In this document: positions 45,635 through 58,433 of the stretch, piece by piece
How positions within the stretch are numbered: position 1 is the first letter of the stretch
How the letters are laid out: every line of letters begins with the position of its first letter
DNA from: Hypholoma sublateritium FD-334 SS-4
Taxonomy: Eukaryota; Basidiomycota; Agaricomycetes; Agaricales; Strophariaceae
DNA: 64,000 nt
NCBI GenBank assembly: GCA_000827495.1
Contig: KN817565.1
Span: 1-64,000 of the forward strand
Direction of reading: 5' to 3'
Made by a program: the position numbers and the translations under genes
Notes under the pieces: model-generated
What the model was told of the DNA's origin: nothing
What the model saw: the letters and a program-made list of their open reading frames with translations, nothing else
Databases searched by the model: none

Positions 45635-48064
45635 ATGACTTCTGAGAATCAGATTAATCGTAAGGTTTATGAAGGTACCCAGCGAAAGCTTGTATTAGCG
45701 TTCGATGTCGGAACTACCTTCAGTGGCATATCCTACAGGTGAAGATCTTTCTTGCTAGGAATGGGCATCTGTCTGATGAGATCGATGCAGTATCCTCGAG
45801 CCCGGCCAAGAACCTACGATTAGAGGAGTTACCAGATTTCCTGCGCAAGACAACACCCACGGCGCGTCCAAGATCCCTACAATCATGTACTACGACAAAG
45901 CGGGAAATGTATGCGCGGCTGGTGCAGAGGCGACGCGCGACGGAATCGAGGTCGAGGCCGAGGACAATGGATGGGTGAAAGCAGAATGGTATTCACAGAT
46001 TCCGATCTTATAACGGTTGAATACTCCACTAAACACGATTACTCCGAGTCAGGTTTAAGTTGCATCTACGCAACAAAGACTTGGCTGCGTCAACACCAGC
46101 GGCAAGCATCCATCCCCTTCCCCCAAAAAAACGTGCGATCGACCTATTGGCCGATTTCCTTTCTTACCTGTATACTTGCGCTGCGCAATACATACAAGAA
46201 ACCCATCTCAACGGACTCGCTATCTGGAACTCGGTCAAAGATGAGATCAACTACGTGCTGTCGCACCCGAATGGATGGACTTGGAGAGAGCAGCGTGAAA
46301 TGAGGAAAGCTGCTTTTATGGCTGGCTTGATTCCTCACAAAGCCCACCCACGCTTATCCTTTGTCACGGAGGGCGAGGCCAGTCTACATTTCTGCATCCA
46401 AGCCGGAAAATTGGCTAGCCACGCATTAGAGAGTGATGTACGTTGCAATGAGGCTAGCTTTGTCTTGAAAGGAAATCTTACTATTACTCTCAGCGCGATC
46501 CTGGATTCGTTATTGTCGATGCTGGTGGGGGGACAATTGATATCAGCGCTTATAAGCAAACAACAGACACCGAAGCAAGAGTTTTCGAAGAGATCGCCCC
46601 GGCTCAATGTAGCAGACCAGTCCTTTCGTTCCGCAATCTGGTCCTCTGACATTCTTGATATCTCAGGCATCTTTCAAGGCTCAGTATATGTGAATGTATA
46701 TGCAAAGAAGGTCCTACTCGGTAATTATGGACATAACATTCCGTCGATCCCATTTAAATATTATGGTGTAATTGACGCGCAGGACTGCTCGAAGGTTCAA
46801 AATTCGCCGATGACATAGACCATATCGTGAACGTTTTCGAACGGTCTTCAAAGCACAGATTCAAAGACGACAAGGATCCGCAATACATTAAATTTGGCGG
46901 GACACGAGACAACGATGCCTCTCGCAAAATTAGGTTCGGCCAATTAAAACTTGATGGGTACGTCTAGCGCTTTCCCCGCATCCGTAAGTAATACTCCCAA
47001 ACTCATCTCGATTTGAAGGTCGGACGTTGCAGCATTGTTCCAGCCTGCAATTGACGCCATTGTAGAGGCAGTTCTGCTCCAAAAGGAGGCTGCCACCCAC
47101 AAGATATCCGTGCGCTCTCCTGCTCTCCTTATCTATTCCAAAGGTTTACTATCCAAACTTTTAAATTTTGCAGCACGTTCTCTTTGTCGGCGGCTTTGCT
47201 GCAAACACCTGGCTTTTCAACAGCGTGTCCAGAATTCTCACCGAGAAAGGCACTTCAATAGACGTCGTTCGTCCGGAAGAACATATGTAGGTCGCCGTTC
47301 GAGTCTGTTTGCGATTATACATGCTCATGTTTTCGTCGGCTAGTGCTAAGGCAGTCGCTGACGGATCGATGTCATTTTTCCTCGATCATTTCGTCAGAAC
47401 GCGGGTTTCAAAATTAGCCTACGGGATAGCAATCAGAGTTCCATATAACCCTTCCGACCCAGAGCATATACTAAGGGCTCAAAAGATTTACTATTCGGAG
47501 GTGACTGAAAGAAGGCACTTGTATGGTATTTTTGCTACCATTCTATCGAAGGTAAGTAAGCCTCGTCAATACGATATCTGGGCTCCGGTGTCACAATTCT
47601 CACCCAATGCTTGTATATTTCTAGAATGTTCAGGTCCCTGAGGCACAAGTATATCGCAGAAAATTCCGTAGAGACTCCCTCTCCGACCTGGATATCAAGA
47701 AGAAACTTAAATATACGATTTTGGGCTACAAAGGCCTTGATGCAAACCCTACATGGATCGACCTGGCCCGAGGTTTGTCAGTCTGAACCTACCATTTATT
47801 CTGTACCTCAGAACTCGCTTTTTAGATGACTATCCTCAACTTTGTACCATCGAGGCAGAGTTGATTTGTATTCCAATAATGACAAGGCACACTTTCAGCG
47901 GGAAGCAATATTATGTGATCGATTTCGAGATTCTCCTTTTCTTTGGTCTGACGGAATTAAATGCACAAATTGCGTGGAAAAATTCGGAGGTGAGTGATAT
48001 CTGCTATCGAATATTGAACTTGGAGCTATGTTGGGAACTTTTCTAGGGGATAGAAATGCGGTAA
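45635..48064 (+). CDS. HSP70-superfamily (HSPA12-like) ATPase
   Basis: Twelve exons (45,635-45,738; 45,791-45,988; 46,053-46,437; 46,494-46,608; 46,667-46,720; 46,783-46,957; 47,019-47,109; 47,174-47,286; 47,344-47,551; 47,625-47,772; 47,826-47,989; 48,047-48,064) join in frame through GT..AG introns and give 590 residues. The actin/HSP70 ATPase fold is shown by AFDVGTTFSGISYS (phosphate 1), FVIVDAGGGTIDISAY (phosphate 2) and HVLFVGGFAANTWLF (adenosine region). SKIPTIMYYDKAGNVC and FVTEGEASLHFCI are typical of the fungal HSPA12-like branch, which lacks the usual HSP70 substrate-binding C-terminus. The product is probably a cytosolic ATP-binding protein of unknown client. No damage is visible. 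The 400 bp upstream of the ATG hold no other gene. Confidence 0.88.
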
Positions 48065-48609
48065 GCATTGGCATTTGCGAAGATTAAGATTTTTAGACGA
48101 TTCCACTAAAATACATTAGCGGACCAGCGAGTATCGTCTACGGCGCTGAGCGCTGAGTTTTCGAATAGAGCGTCGACAACAATGTTGTCTCTACATGTAC
48201 ATTGTAACGGTGTCCCCACTCAAAGCTTCCTCGGAATCTCAAGTTTCGTCGGTCAACGTACGAGTTTTTTGGAGAGGTAGTAGTGTTCTTTCGTCGATGT
48301 TTTTGTGTACCTTGAGATCGAATACGCCATCAAGTTGAAGATTGACGCACTGAGAATCAACTATCATTGACCTACCTTTCGCTTGGGGTTTCGGCGCTTA
48401 TTCTACTTAGTACAACACTGCCACAAAATGCCAAGCGCCAAGCTAGGCTAAGCGTTGTTCTCGAAGTTCACCGGCCCGCATAATGCATGACGCACAAGAT
48501 GATTAGGACTGGGAGCACGCGTAGCGACTGCAGGTGACTGCGCGCATTGTAGATAAAGGATCCACGTCACTCTCGACATTCGTTCCTATCTTCGCATCTG
48601 CACCACTAC

Positions 48610-49299
48610 ATGCCACGCCCGGCTCCTGTTTGCTTCATCTTCGGACTTCTGTGCACACTGGCATCGGTATACTTGGTCTATACATCACTGCACGACCCGC
48701 ACCATCTCAAATATCTTATCAGCGGAATGTCGCAGCCTGAATGGTCGTCAAAATACTCTGGATATCTCCAGAGAGCCGGTCACCACCCTGATCCACACTC
48801 CTACACCCCCCAGCGCGATCTCCTGACTCTCGTTGGACTCAGAAATGCACCAACAGAGCCCGAAGGCTTCTCACTCGCCGTATTTTCGGACAGAGTTACC
48901 ATCGATATGAAGGGGAATGTGTTTGTGCTCAGTCAGGATGATTACGACGGAATCGTGGGGCTCGCGCAAGCGACGGAAAGCCTGCCCAAGACGGGCAAGT
49001 TCAGAAACCAATGGCGGGTGCGCCACGAGATCACCAGTCGCCCTATCGACCGCATTCTCCAAGCCAAATCTTCCCTTCCCACTTCTCCCGCGGTCAGCGA
49101 CGACGGCGAGTTCTCGGAAACCAGTGTCTATGGGTTCGACAAGCACAAGTTGTCCCTCCAGACACCCGTCGATGGGTACAGCGAACTTCCTCGTAGCTTA
49201 TGGGAGCTTACTGGACTCGTTCTGGAGGCGAGGACACCTGGGGATCAGGATACAGTGGTGCTCCAGAGAGTGAGGAGTATTTTGGGCAATGTCTTTTAA
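48610..49299 (+). CDS. Small single-exon signal-anchor protein
   Basis: An uninterrupted 229-residue frame starts MPRPAPVCFIFGLLCTLASV. The N-terminal hydrophobic segment (residues ~7-25) would act as signal peptide or membrane anchor. The rest is soluble, with SGYLQRAGHHPDPHSYTP, DRVTIDMKGNVFVLSQDDY and a Ser/Pro-rich linker. I do not recognise the family. The frame is single-exon although neighbours are intron-rich; an upstream frame (48,534) is out of phase and ignored. The 545 bp between the HSPA12-like gene and this start contain no gene and probably its promoter. Confidence 0.6.
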   Translation: MPRPAPVCFIFGLLCTLASVYLVYTSLHDPHHLKYLISGMSQPEWSSKYSGYLQRAGHHPDPHSYTPQRDLLTLVGLRNAPTEPEGFSLAVFSDRVTIDMKGNVFVLSQDDYDGIVGLAQATESLPKTGKFRNQWRVRHEITSRPIDRILQAKSSLPTSPAVSDDGEFSETSVYGFDKHKLSLQTPVDGYSELPRSLWELTGLVLEARTPGDQDTVVLQRVRSILGNVF

Positions 49300-51645
49300 A
49301 CAAGGCGTCGGATGGTACGAACGTCTCGGCGATCTCCAGCGAGAATTCAGATTATACTTAAGAGGCCGAATATTTAGATACCCTTTGGATCTACGAACGC
49401 AATGGGAGTGCTGGGGTAAATCTGGGTAAATTTATACGTCGCTACATACGAAAACACACGTAACTATACTAGTAAAGAAGCCGTGTGATGTTGGCCTGAC
49501 AATTATCAGTTAACATGCGATGCATTAGAACCTATTAGAACTATGTATAGAGCTTGCTGGTCTAGACCTAAATCTACCGACCTCAGATGCGGCATATCCC
49601 ACAGCTGGTTATTGTGGTTCTTCAAAAGAAATCGTTCCTCCAAGCCCTATGAGGCGTGAACTAATATATCAATTGACCAACCAACATCTGAAATGATCCA
49701 TAGAGATGTAGATCCACATAACTTAGTACCTTTGTGTTTATCTTAGGACGTCGCACCCACTATGTACAAGGTCAAATTTTGGACACGGGTCAGGGGAAAC
49801 CGATTTCATGGAATTGTACACGCTTGACCTCTGACTACGTTCATTACACGTTCATTCTATTTCCGTGCTTGTTTATCTCCCGAGATGGTCCCCAAAGTGA
49901 CAATGCCGTAGATTACTACAAAATCTAGTCGCTGGAATAGGCTCTCGGTCTCACTGCCAGTGGTTATGACAATGTGGTCTGAGCAAATTTCTAACCTATC
50001 ACCATGAATGGAATTTGGTACTGCTACTGATGAATCGACACTGAGAGGCCACGGGCCGGAGCCTGTCAGTTTTGGACTCAACTTGCACTGAAAGAGTTTT
50101 CGCTCCGATATTCGGAAAGTCTATGAAAGTTCGGTCCCCACGGCCCAGCGTATTCTGCGGATATCATCTCAGCGCCAGAAATGTGGTCACGGCGCCCGGT
50201 ATCGACACTCATGCATCATGCTCTGCCTATGTATTCTCATCTTTCCACATTCTGGCGATCAGAATACTTGTACGTATGGGCTTACTTGCATTTAAGCCAA
50301 AACGAACGTTGTCCCTGCCTATGATCACTGAGACGCCGAACACATTAGTACATCATTGTTTTTACCGCGCCACTCGAGACCGGCGCTTAAGCTTATATTC
50401 GCGAGCTTTAAAGTACCCTCAGGCTCGGTCGCAATTGGTATATGTATAAGTCCACTCAAAACGGTACGTTATTCAATGATAAAAATGGTGTGCCGCATAG
50501 TGATGTCATTGTATTATGCCCACAGACAATGGTCCGTGTGCATTACGATTGACACACTGGAAGGTACATCGATTGCTCCCCAATCTCTTGGCAACTACAC
50601 ACTTTTATCTCTTTGTCCAGATAGGCAGGTCTATTGGGTTGAAGATGTCAACATTTTACACTGAGTTTAAAGTACTGTACATGGATATTCATAAACCTGC
50701 ATTTGCACCCCATGTTTATTTTTGCGACCGAGCACTTCAAACGGACACCTCAAACCTCTAAGAAACTCTACGGACCGCGTTATAGAGAATGAGATATCGT
50801 GAGGATCAACGCACAGCTTTGCCCTGCCGATTGGGAGATTTGTCAGGCTGAAGACGGTGAATATTTTGACGGACAGGTATTTCTCAGCTAGCCATCCTAC
50901 GGAGCAGGCATTCAGCGCAGATAAAGCGAGCCGTACTCGATCTCGAAAAAGTGTAGGTGCGCCCAGGACGCTGAGCTCGCACCTGGCTTCCTACCTGGCA
51001 TGCGCTACAGCCCGTTCTTCGGGTCTGAGGTTCGCACGAGTCTGCTAAGTACAAGCCTTCCTGAGATGAACCAGCGCCGACACACAACTAGGTGCTGTAA
51101 GTTATAACACATGCATCGTCGTGTCGCCCAAGTGCCAAAACGGTTCATACCAACCATCGACGATCAGGCATGTGTCGAAGACTGTCAGTCGCTGATATCG
51201 ATTGACCGGAATAGAGCGCCGACTTACCCGGTGCGGCCGTAGTGTAAAGACCATCAAATGCCTTCTAGCTCTAGGTAAAAATATAAATGCGAGCCTATGC
51301 GAGCGTGAATGGAATTTACGGTAGGGTGATGAAGGATAAGCAAGATGAAGTTCGAATATACAGAGGTAGAATATATACATAGGGTGATGCGTAATAAATC
51401 AATAGGTGGATGAAGAAATGTAAATGCGCGAATGAATGTGCGTACAGTGGGTGAATGACTACAAAATACAATGGCGAAAGCGAACAAACCAAAGACGAGC
51501 GAAGAAGCGGATCTATGTTACAAGCAGGTGCAGGTGGTTAAATAGGTGTATGATAAAGAGCGGGGATAGGCGACCGCGAAAGCAGGTTAGGCATATCTTG
51601 TCGGAAGACGAAGCTTGAAGGATAGTGACAAAGAAAGACAAGTGT
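49300..51645. other. No recognisable gene
   Basis: Frames here are short and on both strands. The longest (plus 50,072-50,449 and 50,356-50,664) lack motifs and compatible introns. A short purine-rich stretch from 51,290 to 51,620 has GAATGNATG-like runs. I find no repeat ends or family match. Confidence 0.4.
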
Positions 51646-53900
51646 TCAAGAAGTACTATTCGCACGGCGCAGCTCGTCCTGGAAGCTCAACTGGCGTTGC
51701 GGCTCCACGGGGAGATGGAGGTCACTGGCCGCTCTATATTCGAGGCGTTCCCAGTCGTCTCGTTCATGGGATAGCTGGGTGTGTTGGAGCTGGGGCGGGC
51801 TCATGCCCCAGGTGGATGTATTTTCGGGGGAGTACCAAGAGTTCGACGGGGCTGATTGCGCGGGAGAGGTGCTATCGGGCCACATCTGCTGCTCTGATAT
51901 CGTGTGTTTATCTCCAGCCCATCCTGTCAGAGTGGAGAATGAAGAAGAGGCGAACGTGGAAGAGGAACCCGGGGGTGCGGAATAGAAATAGCTGTTGCCG
52001 GAAAGGGGAGGGAGAGACAGAGTCGTTGGGGATGAAACAGGTGGGTGATTGGTACTGCAATCATTTTTGTAGGGGTCCTCGAGGACGACAGTCAAGCCAT
52101 GCCGCTGCTGGGAAGTAGATACATCCGTCCACTTGACTTGACGAATTTCTTCCTCGGGGGAGTTGTAAGACCCGTAATTCTGAAAAAGAATAAATTAAGA
52201 GCAACGATATGGATGCCAGCAGAGTGAAATACCTCGAGATAATTCCGATCGAACTGGCTTCCACCTTGGGGGATCTCATAGCCCATCTCACTTGTCGACA
52301 CATTGATCGGTGCCTCACGCTCCGCGCCAAATCCAAACTGGGTGACGATCGCAGTGGACTTCTGCGGCCACCACAGATTTGGTTCTTGGGTTTCCTCCGA
52401 CTGCCTTCGATTTTCCGATCCCCCCCACGCGAGCGGTGACGTCGACTCATAGGCAGATGTCACGGCGCTTGACGTGGTAGAAAGGGGAGTAGAGTTGCGT
52501 TGTGGCTGAGTGTGGGTCCCTGTGGGCGCGTTCGGAATCGCTGAAGCCTTGAACGATCCCCACGCCCCAGGGCTGGGTTCGGCTGACGTTGGCGAGAATT
52601 CGTCAGTAGAAGAATCGGACGGATCGGAGGTCGATGCCTGCAAGTGGAGGGGTCGGTTATTTTGGGCAGGAGCCGACAGCGACCGTTTAAACATGTGGGT
52701 GAGGGGGACATCCGATATCTGCACAGAAGTTGATTCAACCATGGCACTCTGTGGATGCCCTGCACCACTGCTAGAATCACCAGGGTTGTCAGGGTTAGAC
52801 GAGACTGCCCGAGAGTTTTGTGGGTTGGAAGAGGTAGTAGTGACAGAATAATCATCGTGATCCAATTTAGATGATTGAGAGGGAGACACGGTGAAGGCTA
52901 CGTCAGAGCGCGAGCGACTATGCGATGTCGGCGGTCCCCGCATCCCCCGTCCCTTAGATTTGGCCAACTGGGTCGTGATTGGTGGGCGGGGCAATTTATG
53001 GTCGCCTTCCCATTGTTTCACAGCGACCTCAAGCTCTTTACCTTTGATGCCTTCGGCTACAAAGCCAGCGATTTTTGCGCAGCGGGTTTCATCCAAGGAC
53101 ACAGTATGGGATACCTTTGCTTTTCCCTTGCCCTTATCCTTACCCTTCCCTTTTGAATCCGAGGCAATAGGTTGAGAATCCTCTTGCTCGTCTGCGGGCG
53201 TATCCTTCGCACGGCTCCGGACGCTCCGTCTGCGTGCTGTGGCGCTAGACTCTCCTTCCTTGACCTTGAGCTTGGCCATGGCGTTGGCGCCGGGGCGGAA
53301 TCGCCAGTCTGGATAGTGTGCCCGATGTTCAGCCTGAGCGACGACAGCTTTAGCTTCCCATTTTTCACGTTCCTCGGGGGAGAGCTGTTTCCAGCACAAG
53401 CCTATGAGGCTGTTAATGCGGACACCCAAATAAGAACAAAGGGACATGCCGATAATTTTCGAGAGCCTGCTGTGATTGCCCTCAACTTTGCCAGGTACGT
53501 TCTGCTCCTTGATAAACGCGCAGCGGAAAAGGATAAACGCGTTGGGTGGGCGTGGGATGTACGATGGATCACGACGCTTCCCATGGGGACGTGACGGTGC
53601 CGTGGGCATTGCAAAGCTGTTGGTGGACGGGTCTGAGGATATGGGAGATGTCGGGGAACTTGAAACGAAGGGCGAAGAAGGCTGTGGACTGGGGTCCTGT
53701 GCGGCAGTGGGCGCCGAAGTCGATGCAAAAGAGAGAGGCGTCATCCCGGGCGAAAACGTGTAAATAGGGCTCCTGCCATTGTCAGCTAGCGGGGGCATGT
53801 CTTGCAACGTGTTAGGCGCGTGAATGTGCAGGGCGGGCGGCGGCGTACTCACCGTCTCGAATACCTCACTGACGACGTCCCGGGCGCGATCGAGGGGCAT
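51646..53900 (-). CDS. HMG-box transcription factor (MATA-HMG type)
   Basis: Three exons, 53,450-53,900, 52,233-53,401 and 51,646-52,179, give 717 residues. The HMG box lies at about residues 115-185: YIPRPPNAFILFRCAFIKEQ, then GNHSRLSKIIG|LCWKQLSPEEREKWEAKA and AEHRAHYPDWRFRP. This is the MATA-HMG subtype used by fungal sexual-development regulators such as mushroom pcc1-like proteins. A 48-bp intron with a GC donor (G|gcatgt) and TTAAC branch site splits the box at IIG|LCW. Because it is a multiple of three without stop, retention would insert 16 residues into the box. The long C-terminus is Ser/Pro/Thr-rich and probably regulatory, with a basic Lys/Gly stretch (KGKGKDKGKGKAK). No mating-type homeodomain, pheromone or receptor gene is nearby. 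The upstream ATG at 53,900 is used; an internal start is possible. Confidence 0.85.
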
Positions 53901-56900
53901 CCAAGACCTTGTGGGAGATCATAGTTGGCAACAAGTTCTGATTTGAGAAAATTGGTTCAAATACTGACTGATAGCGGTCTTGTGCCAGCGGGGCTAGAGC
54001 GATTCTGATGCTTGCGTCTGCCAGCAGGCCTTACCTTTATGCTCCTTCCCTTGTTCCCACCACTCGATTCGCAACAGCAGTGACCTGCTTCGAACACGTC
54101 CCTACTTTCGGACAAATATCAACATATCCGACGTCGACAGGAAAAAGACAATAAGGAGGCCTGAGAAACAGATGCTATCTTAGATGCTCCTTGGGGCTGC
54201 TTTACCACGGTATTATCCGGCAGGTGTCCCTTGCCTTGGGTACCAGTTGCTTTATCCGGCGCTCAATCGTAGATTATCAACCCGACAGTTTGGCCATCAC
54301 CTTGGTCTTTCCCTTTCATCTTGTAATCTCGTCCACTTGCCGCTGCCATCACGCTGATCCGAGCTTCCATATACCCAAAAATCAGTCGTGCAGAGGCTTG
54401 AAAAAATATATCAATGGGCCCAGTCCTCCAAGTTGTCATAGATCGAGGCGCGGATGATTTATTTAGACCAAATCCGCGATGCGTAATAACTGTCAGATAT
54501 TAATACACCAACGGTCTTCACGAAATAACCATTGTCATATTTTGGCTTAACTGATACCGAATACACAGTGTCAATTTCATGATTTTCCACACTCAGAGGC
54601 GGCGGGAAGTAGCCGAATGAGATATAATTTTTTTTTAAAAAAAAGGATGACGAGGTACGAGTAGATCTAGAAAGTCAGACGATACAGCAGATTTATAACG
54701 GATTGTCGCCGTAGTATGGCTGGTGGGACTACAAGAGGAGTCATAGACTTGAATATACGCCAGGAAGGAGGGGACGTGAAACATGATGAGATCGTGCGCA
54801 GCTCGCCATCTTCCTTCTCCCACCCATACGCTGTGTTACGACATCTCTTGTGATGTATCATGAGATGCCGCTGCCAAACTGTCAGAATTCGTTTTGGGCG
54901 GCAACTCCAGGTATGCGTCCACCACTCGTGAATCGCTGAGAGGAATAGAGCTTAAATTCAACGATGAAGCAGCAGACAGCTTTGAGAGCATCTACAAGAG
55001 TTTCATGACCCTTCGCTCCGCACTGCAACTCAAGTAAAAACAGCAGAAAGATGTCTGTTCTACATCTTCTAGTCAAATCTGCGTCATGGATCATGATACC
55101 ATTTCAGCTAGCCTAAACTCGACGTTAGCTTCGCAGGAATCCACGATTAATTCGGAGTCCCGGTTGGACCTTATCCAGCCAACTTATGCCCTATATATAG
55201 GCAACGCTTGCCTATATCGAAGCGCGGTGTGGTAATGCCAATCTGGGAGAACGGGTGATGCTCAGCGATTCGGCTCTGGTACGCGTCGTCGTGCATCAAT
55301 TGTACATACCCAAATCTCTGAGACACAGCAGCTCCAAGAAAACTCGACAAAGCCGAAGATTCGCCATTAAGAGCATCTAAAATTGATGGACGCACTCTGG
55401 AAGCACATGCACAGACAAAATTATTCTGGCCCAGAGAAACACATCAACTCTGATCAACTGCGCGCCTCCTTTTAGGCTATCGCGCCGTACGCTACACTTT
55501 CAGCATCGTAAATATGATGCTCCTACCGAATATTTGAGTTCTCCGTCCATAGCAGCTAAGCAGTATGTACCGGCGCACAACATACTTGCCTGCGCTGATT
55601 CAGCACCCGCAGGGATATCGATCAGCGGCATACGGTTCCTATGGAAACCGTATGTGTTCTCGACGGTGGCATTGCCAATTTATTCCTGACCTCGCGCAGG
55701 CCATGCTCATCTTGTGGTGCATGTTCATACTTGTATGGCTGTTACAGATAACGTGGGACCTCGTTAAGGCACCGCGGACTCGAGAGGCACTCAATGCGCC
55801 ACCAAAGTAGCGAGCGAGGAGCTTGAAGCTCGTGAGGGACATTCATTTTGCATTCATTACCAACAAGTGCGCATCCCAGGAATGGGTCAGGGAAAATAGG
55901 GCGCGGCGTATCCGGGGAGCGGGAGCAGGGCTATCTCCCGGAGCTAGTAGCAGCCACAGTGGAAAGCGTGCACCATGATAGACCGGGCAGGCGAGAAGTA
56001 TCATGAATATCCGCAACAACCATCCGAAAAAAATAGAGTTTGTTAACTCGGCGACGACAGGTGACGGTGAGTGGGCTCTGGATATCTGAGGAGTCTGGGA
56101 AAGCGCCCAGAGGGTAGGCATGTGAGTGCTGCTGCAATGATCCATGCTCCGACATTGACAACTTTTTATCACCGCCGTCCGGGCCAAGCCACAGGATACT
56201 TATCGCCATGGCCGGGAAGAATTGCCGTTCAATGGACTTGCGCACCGAATATTTAATTTTGGCCTATGAACGGAGTCCATTTGGATAAGTTGTTCCGCAA
56301 CTGGCCTTTAACAATGGGGTTAACCTTGTTACATGTCGGCCAAGTTGGGCGGCGAGGGACAAAAAATAGGTGGTACTTGGATATGGAGACTGATGTTTTC
56401 TGGGTCTCGCCACGGAAGGAGTACGCATGACACTGTGGTCTACCGGCAGAGTCGATGTCCTTAAATGTCGGTCAGGTAGCTGATGAGAAGGGAACGTTAA
56501 AATTTCATGCGACTCCTAGTATGAGACTAAGCTCGTCAGATGCTGAAGCCATAGGACTGAATGTACACGGCCCGACGATTAGTGGATGTCATTCTTTATA
56601 AATACATGTTGTTGAGCATATTTTAGCATATGTCGCCGGTATGATATGACAGGACCATACCACATAGTCCGCGGAGTCCGAGATATGAGGCCGGTGAAGC
56701 CTTGAGGGCCAAGACGGCTCAATCAACAACGAGGCGCAATCATGCACCATGCTGCACGGATTACAAATAGCCAGTGTAACAGAGCTCCCATAACAGGCGA
56801 GAGTATTCGGATGAGGCGTTATCGATGAGAGTGCAGAGCCGAAAAATCCTTGAGAATATAGAACAGCATTGAAATCGTAGGACCCAGACTTGAGCGATGT

Positions 56901-58433
56901 TGGCGGCTGAGATGTATCACACTAGCATTCACGGAGCTTGGCAGCCATGATAGCTCTATTCAACGAGTATGTGGGTGCATAGCTCTCAGATCCACCTTGG
57001 CTCCGAGGTACCCATTTCGGCCTTGTTGACACAGGCAGTCCCGCGATTGTCCCGCGAAAATGGGAAAGCGTACAACTGAATCGATTCCCCGAAATGAGTT
57101 TCCTATAATCGAGCTTGTCGTAAGAGGATCCAGGCCATGGCAGACAGAAAAGAGCTGAGTAAGACATGCCAATGAATGGACATTATGTAGGGACAAAGCG
57201 ACTTGAGAACGGAAAAACCCATAGATCTTGAAAAAATCGCAATCATTGCATCCTAGCTCATGATCTCGCAGAGCGCGTCTATGATGCAGAGGCATTTATT
57301 GGCAGACAAACACTCTTAAGCTATTTGAGCTCACCTACGAAATGTAGGACCGCAGGGGATGTGTATTCTGGGTTGCAACATCGGGGCGGACAAATTTAAT
57401 AGCAAACTTCACTAACGAGTCGATTAGTTGATGTATCGATGATCGGACAGTGCTAGACTTACAACCTGGACAGTGGATAGAAAATAGTCTTGATATCCAC
57501 CTCCCACCGGCTCAAAGTTCAAGTCTACAAAAGTGGAGAATGGAGATAGGTGACGGTGGATTAGCCATACGAACAAAAACAGTATGCTGTATTTTGGGAA
57601 GCTCACTGGAAACTTCCCGACCAGAACTAATCATTTATGTTTGATTCCAATATCTGAAGTGTCGTTTTATACTGAGAATTTAGTTGGGAGCTAGCGATCA
57701 ATGAGCGACAGTACAAACGAAGTGTGTTTTATTGTCGAACCTGCGCCGAACGGAAGAAATGAGAGTGGGATTGGGCGTGGGAATCCCCGGTCCGGCGGTG
57801 GCACCACCCTCACGTGCTTAGTATGTAAAGCCTTTTTTCTCACGCCTCGTATCGCTGAACCAACGCTGAAAGTAAACGTCGGACCAACGTCGGACGTGCC
57901 AACGGAAGATTAGTATGATGCATGGTCCAATTCATATCCACTCAAACGTCATACGATGCACTCCAACTAAAGCACTCTATCTTGACCCGAATAGTGCTCA
58001 ATTCTTGCGACCGAATACGAGTTAAGTGTTGTTATTTTTCACAATGGGGGGACAGAATATGTAGTGGTTCAGAGTTGGTTCAGAGTTGGTTCAGAGTTCT
58101 ACTAGTACATCGACAATCTGTTACCCTGTCAGTGGATCGCGTTCTAATCACTTCCGCCTCAGTGAATGCCTGCGACATGTTGAAATTAGTGCTGCGAAAC
58201 GACGACGGTGTACATGGAACTGAAGCTTTCATGATCGATCCTAGGCACGAAACGGGCAGCGTGACGGGCTGTTTATGTCGGCACTAATAGTGCATCTTCA
58301 TGTCGCTCCACGACTAACGCCTCAGCGCTCAGCCTGCACCCTCCTTCATATTCCTACCAAGGTACAGCTATCTACATCCTGTCTACCTCGAACACTATCG
58401 CAGATTGGGACATAGAATCAGCCTCTGTTCCAC
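53901..58433. other. Long stretch without a convincing gene
   Basis: About 4.5 kb with only short frames. The best is plus 55,565-55,810, 81 residues with one membrane-like segment (AMLILWCMFILVWLLQI), which could be a small membrane protein. Minus frames at 56,922-57,295 and plus 57,701-57,913 have no motif. A 12-bp unit (TTCAGAGTTGGT) is repeated nearly three times at 58,065-58,100. The stretch 53,901-54,200 probably contains the promoter of the HMG-box gene. Confidence 0.4.

Noticed and set aside
53795..53890. Extra intron (GTGAGT..GGCAG) near the start of the HMG-box gene
   Set aside because: Removing it shifts the downstream frame away from the open frame that encodes the HMG box.
51646..53900. 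HMG-box gene as part of a mating-type locus
   Set aside because: No homeodomain, pheromone or receptor genes are nearby, and HMG-box genes in mushrooms are usually not mating-type linked.
56922..57295. Minus-strand frames as a protease or retroelement fragment
   Set aside because: No catalytic motif is present and the frames are short with no compatible splice sites.
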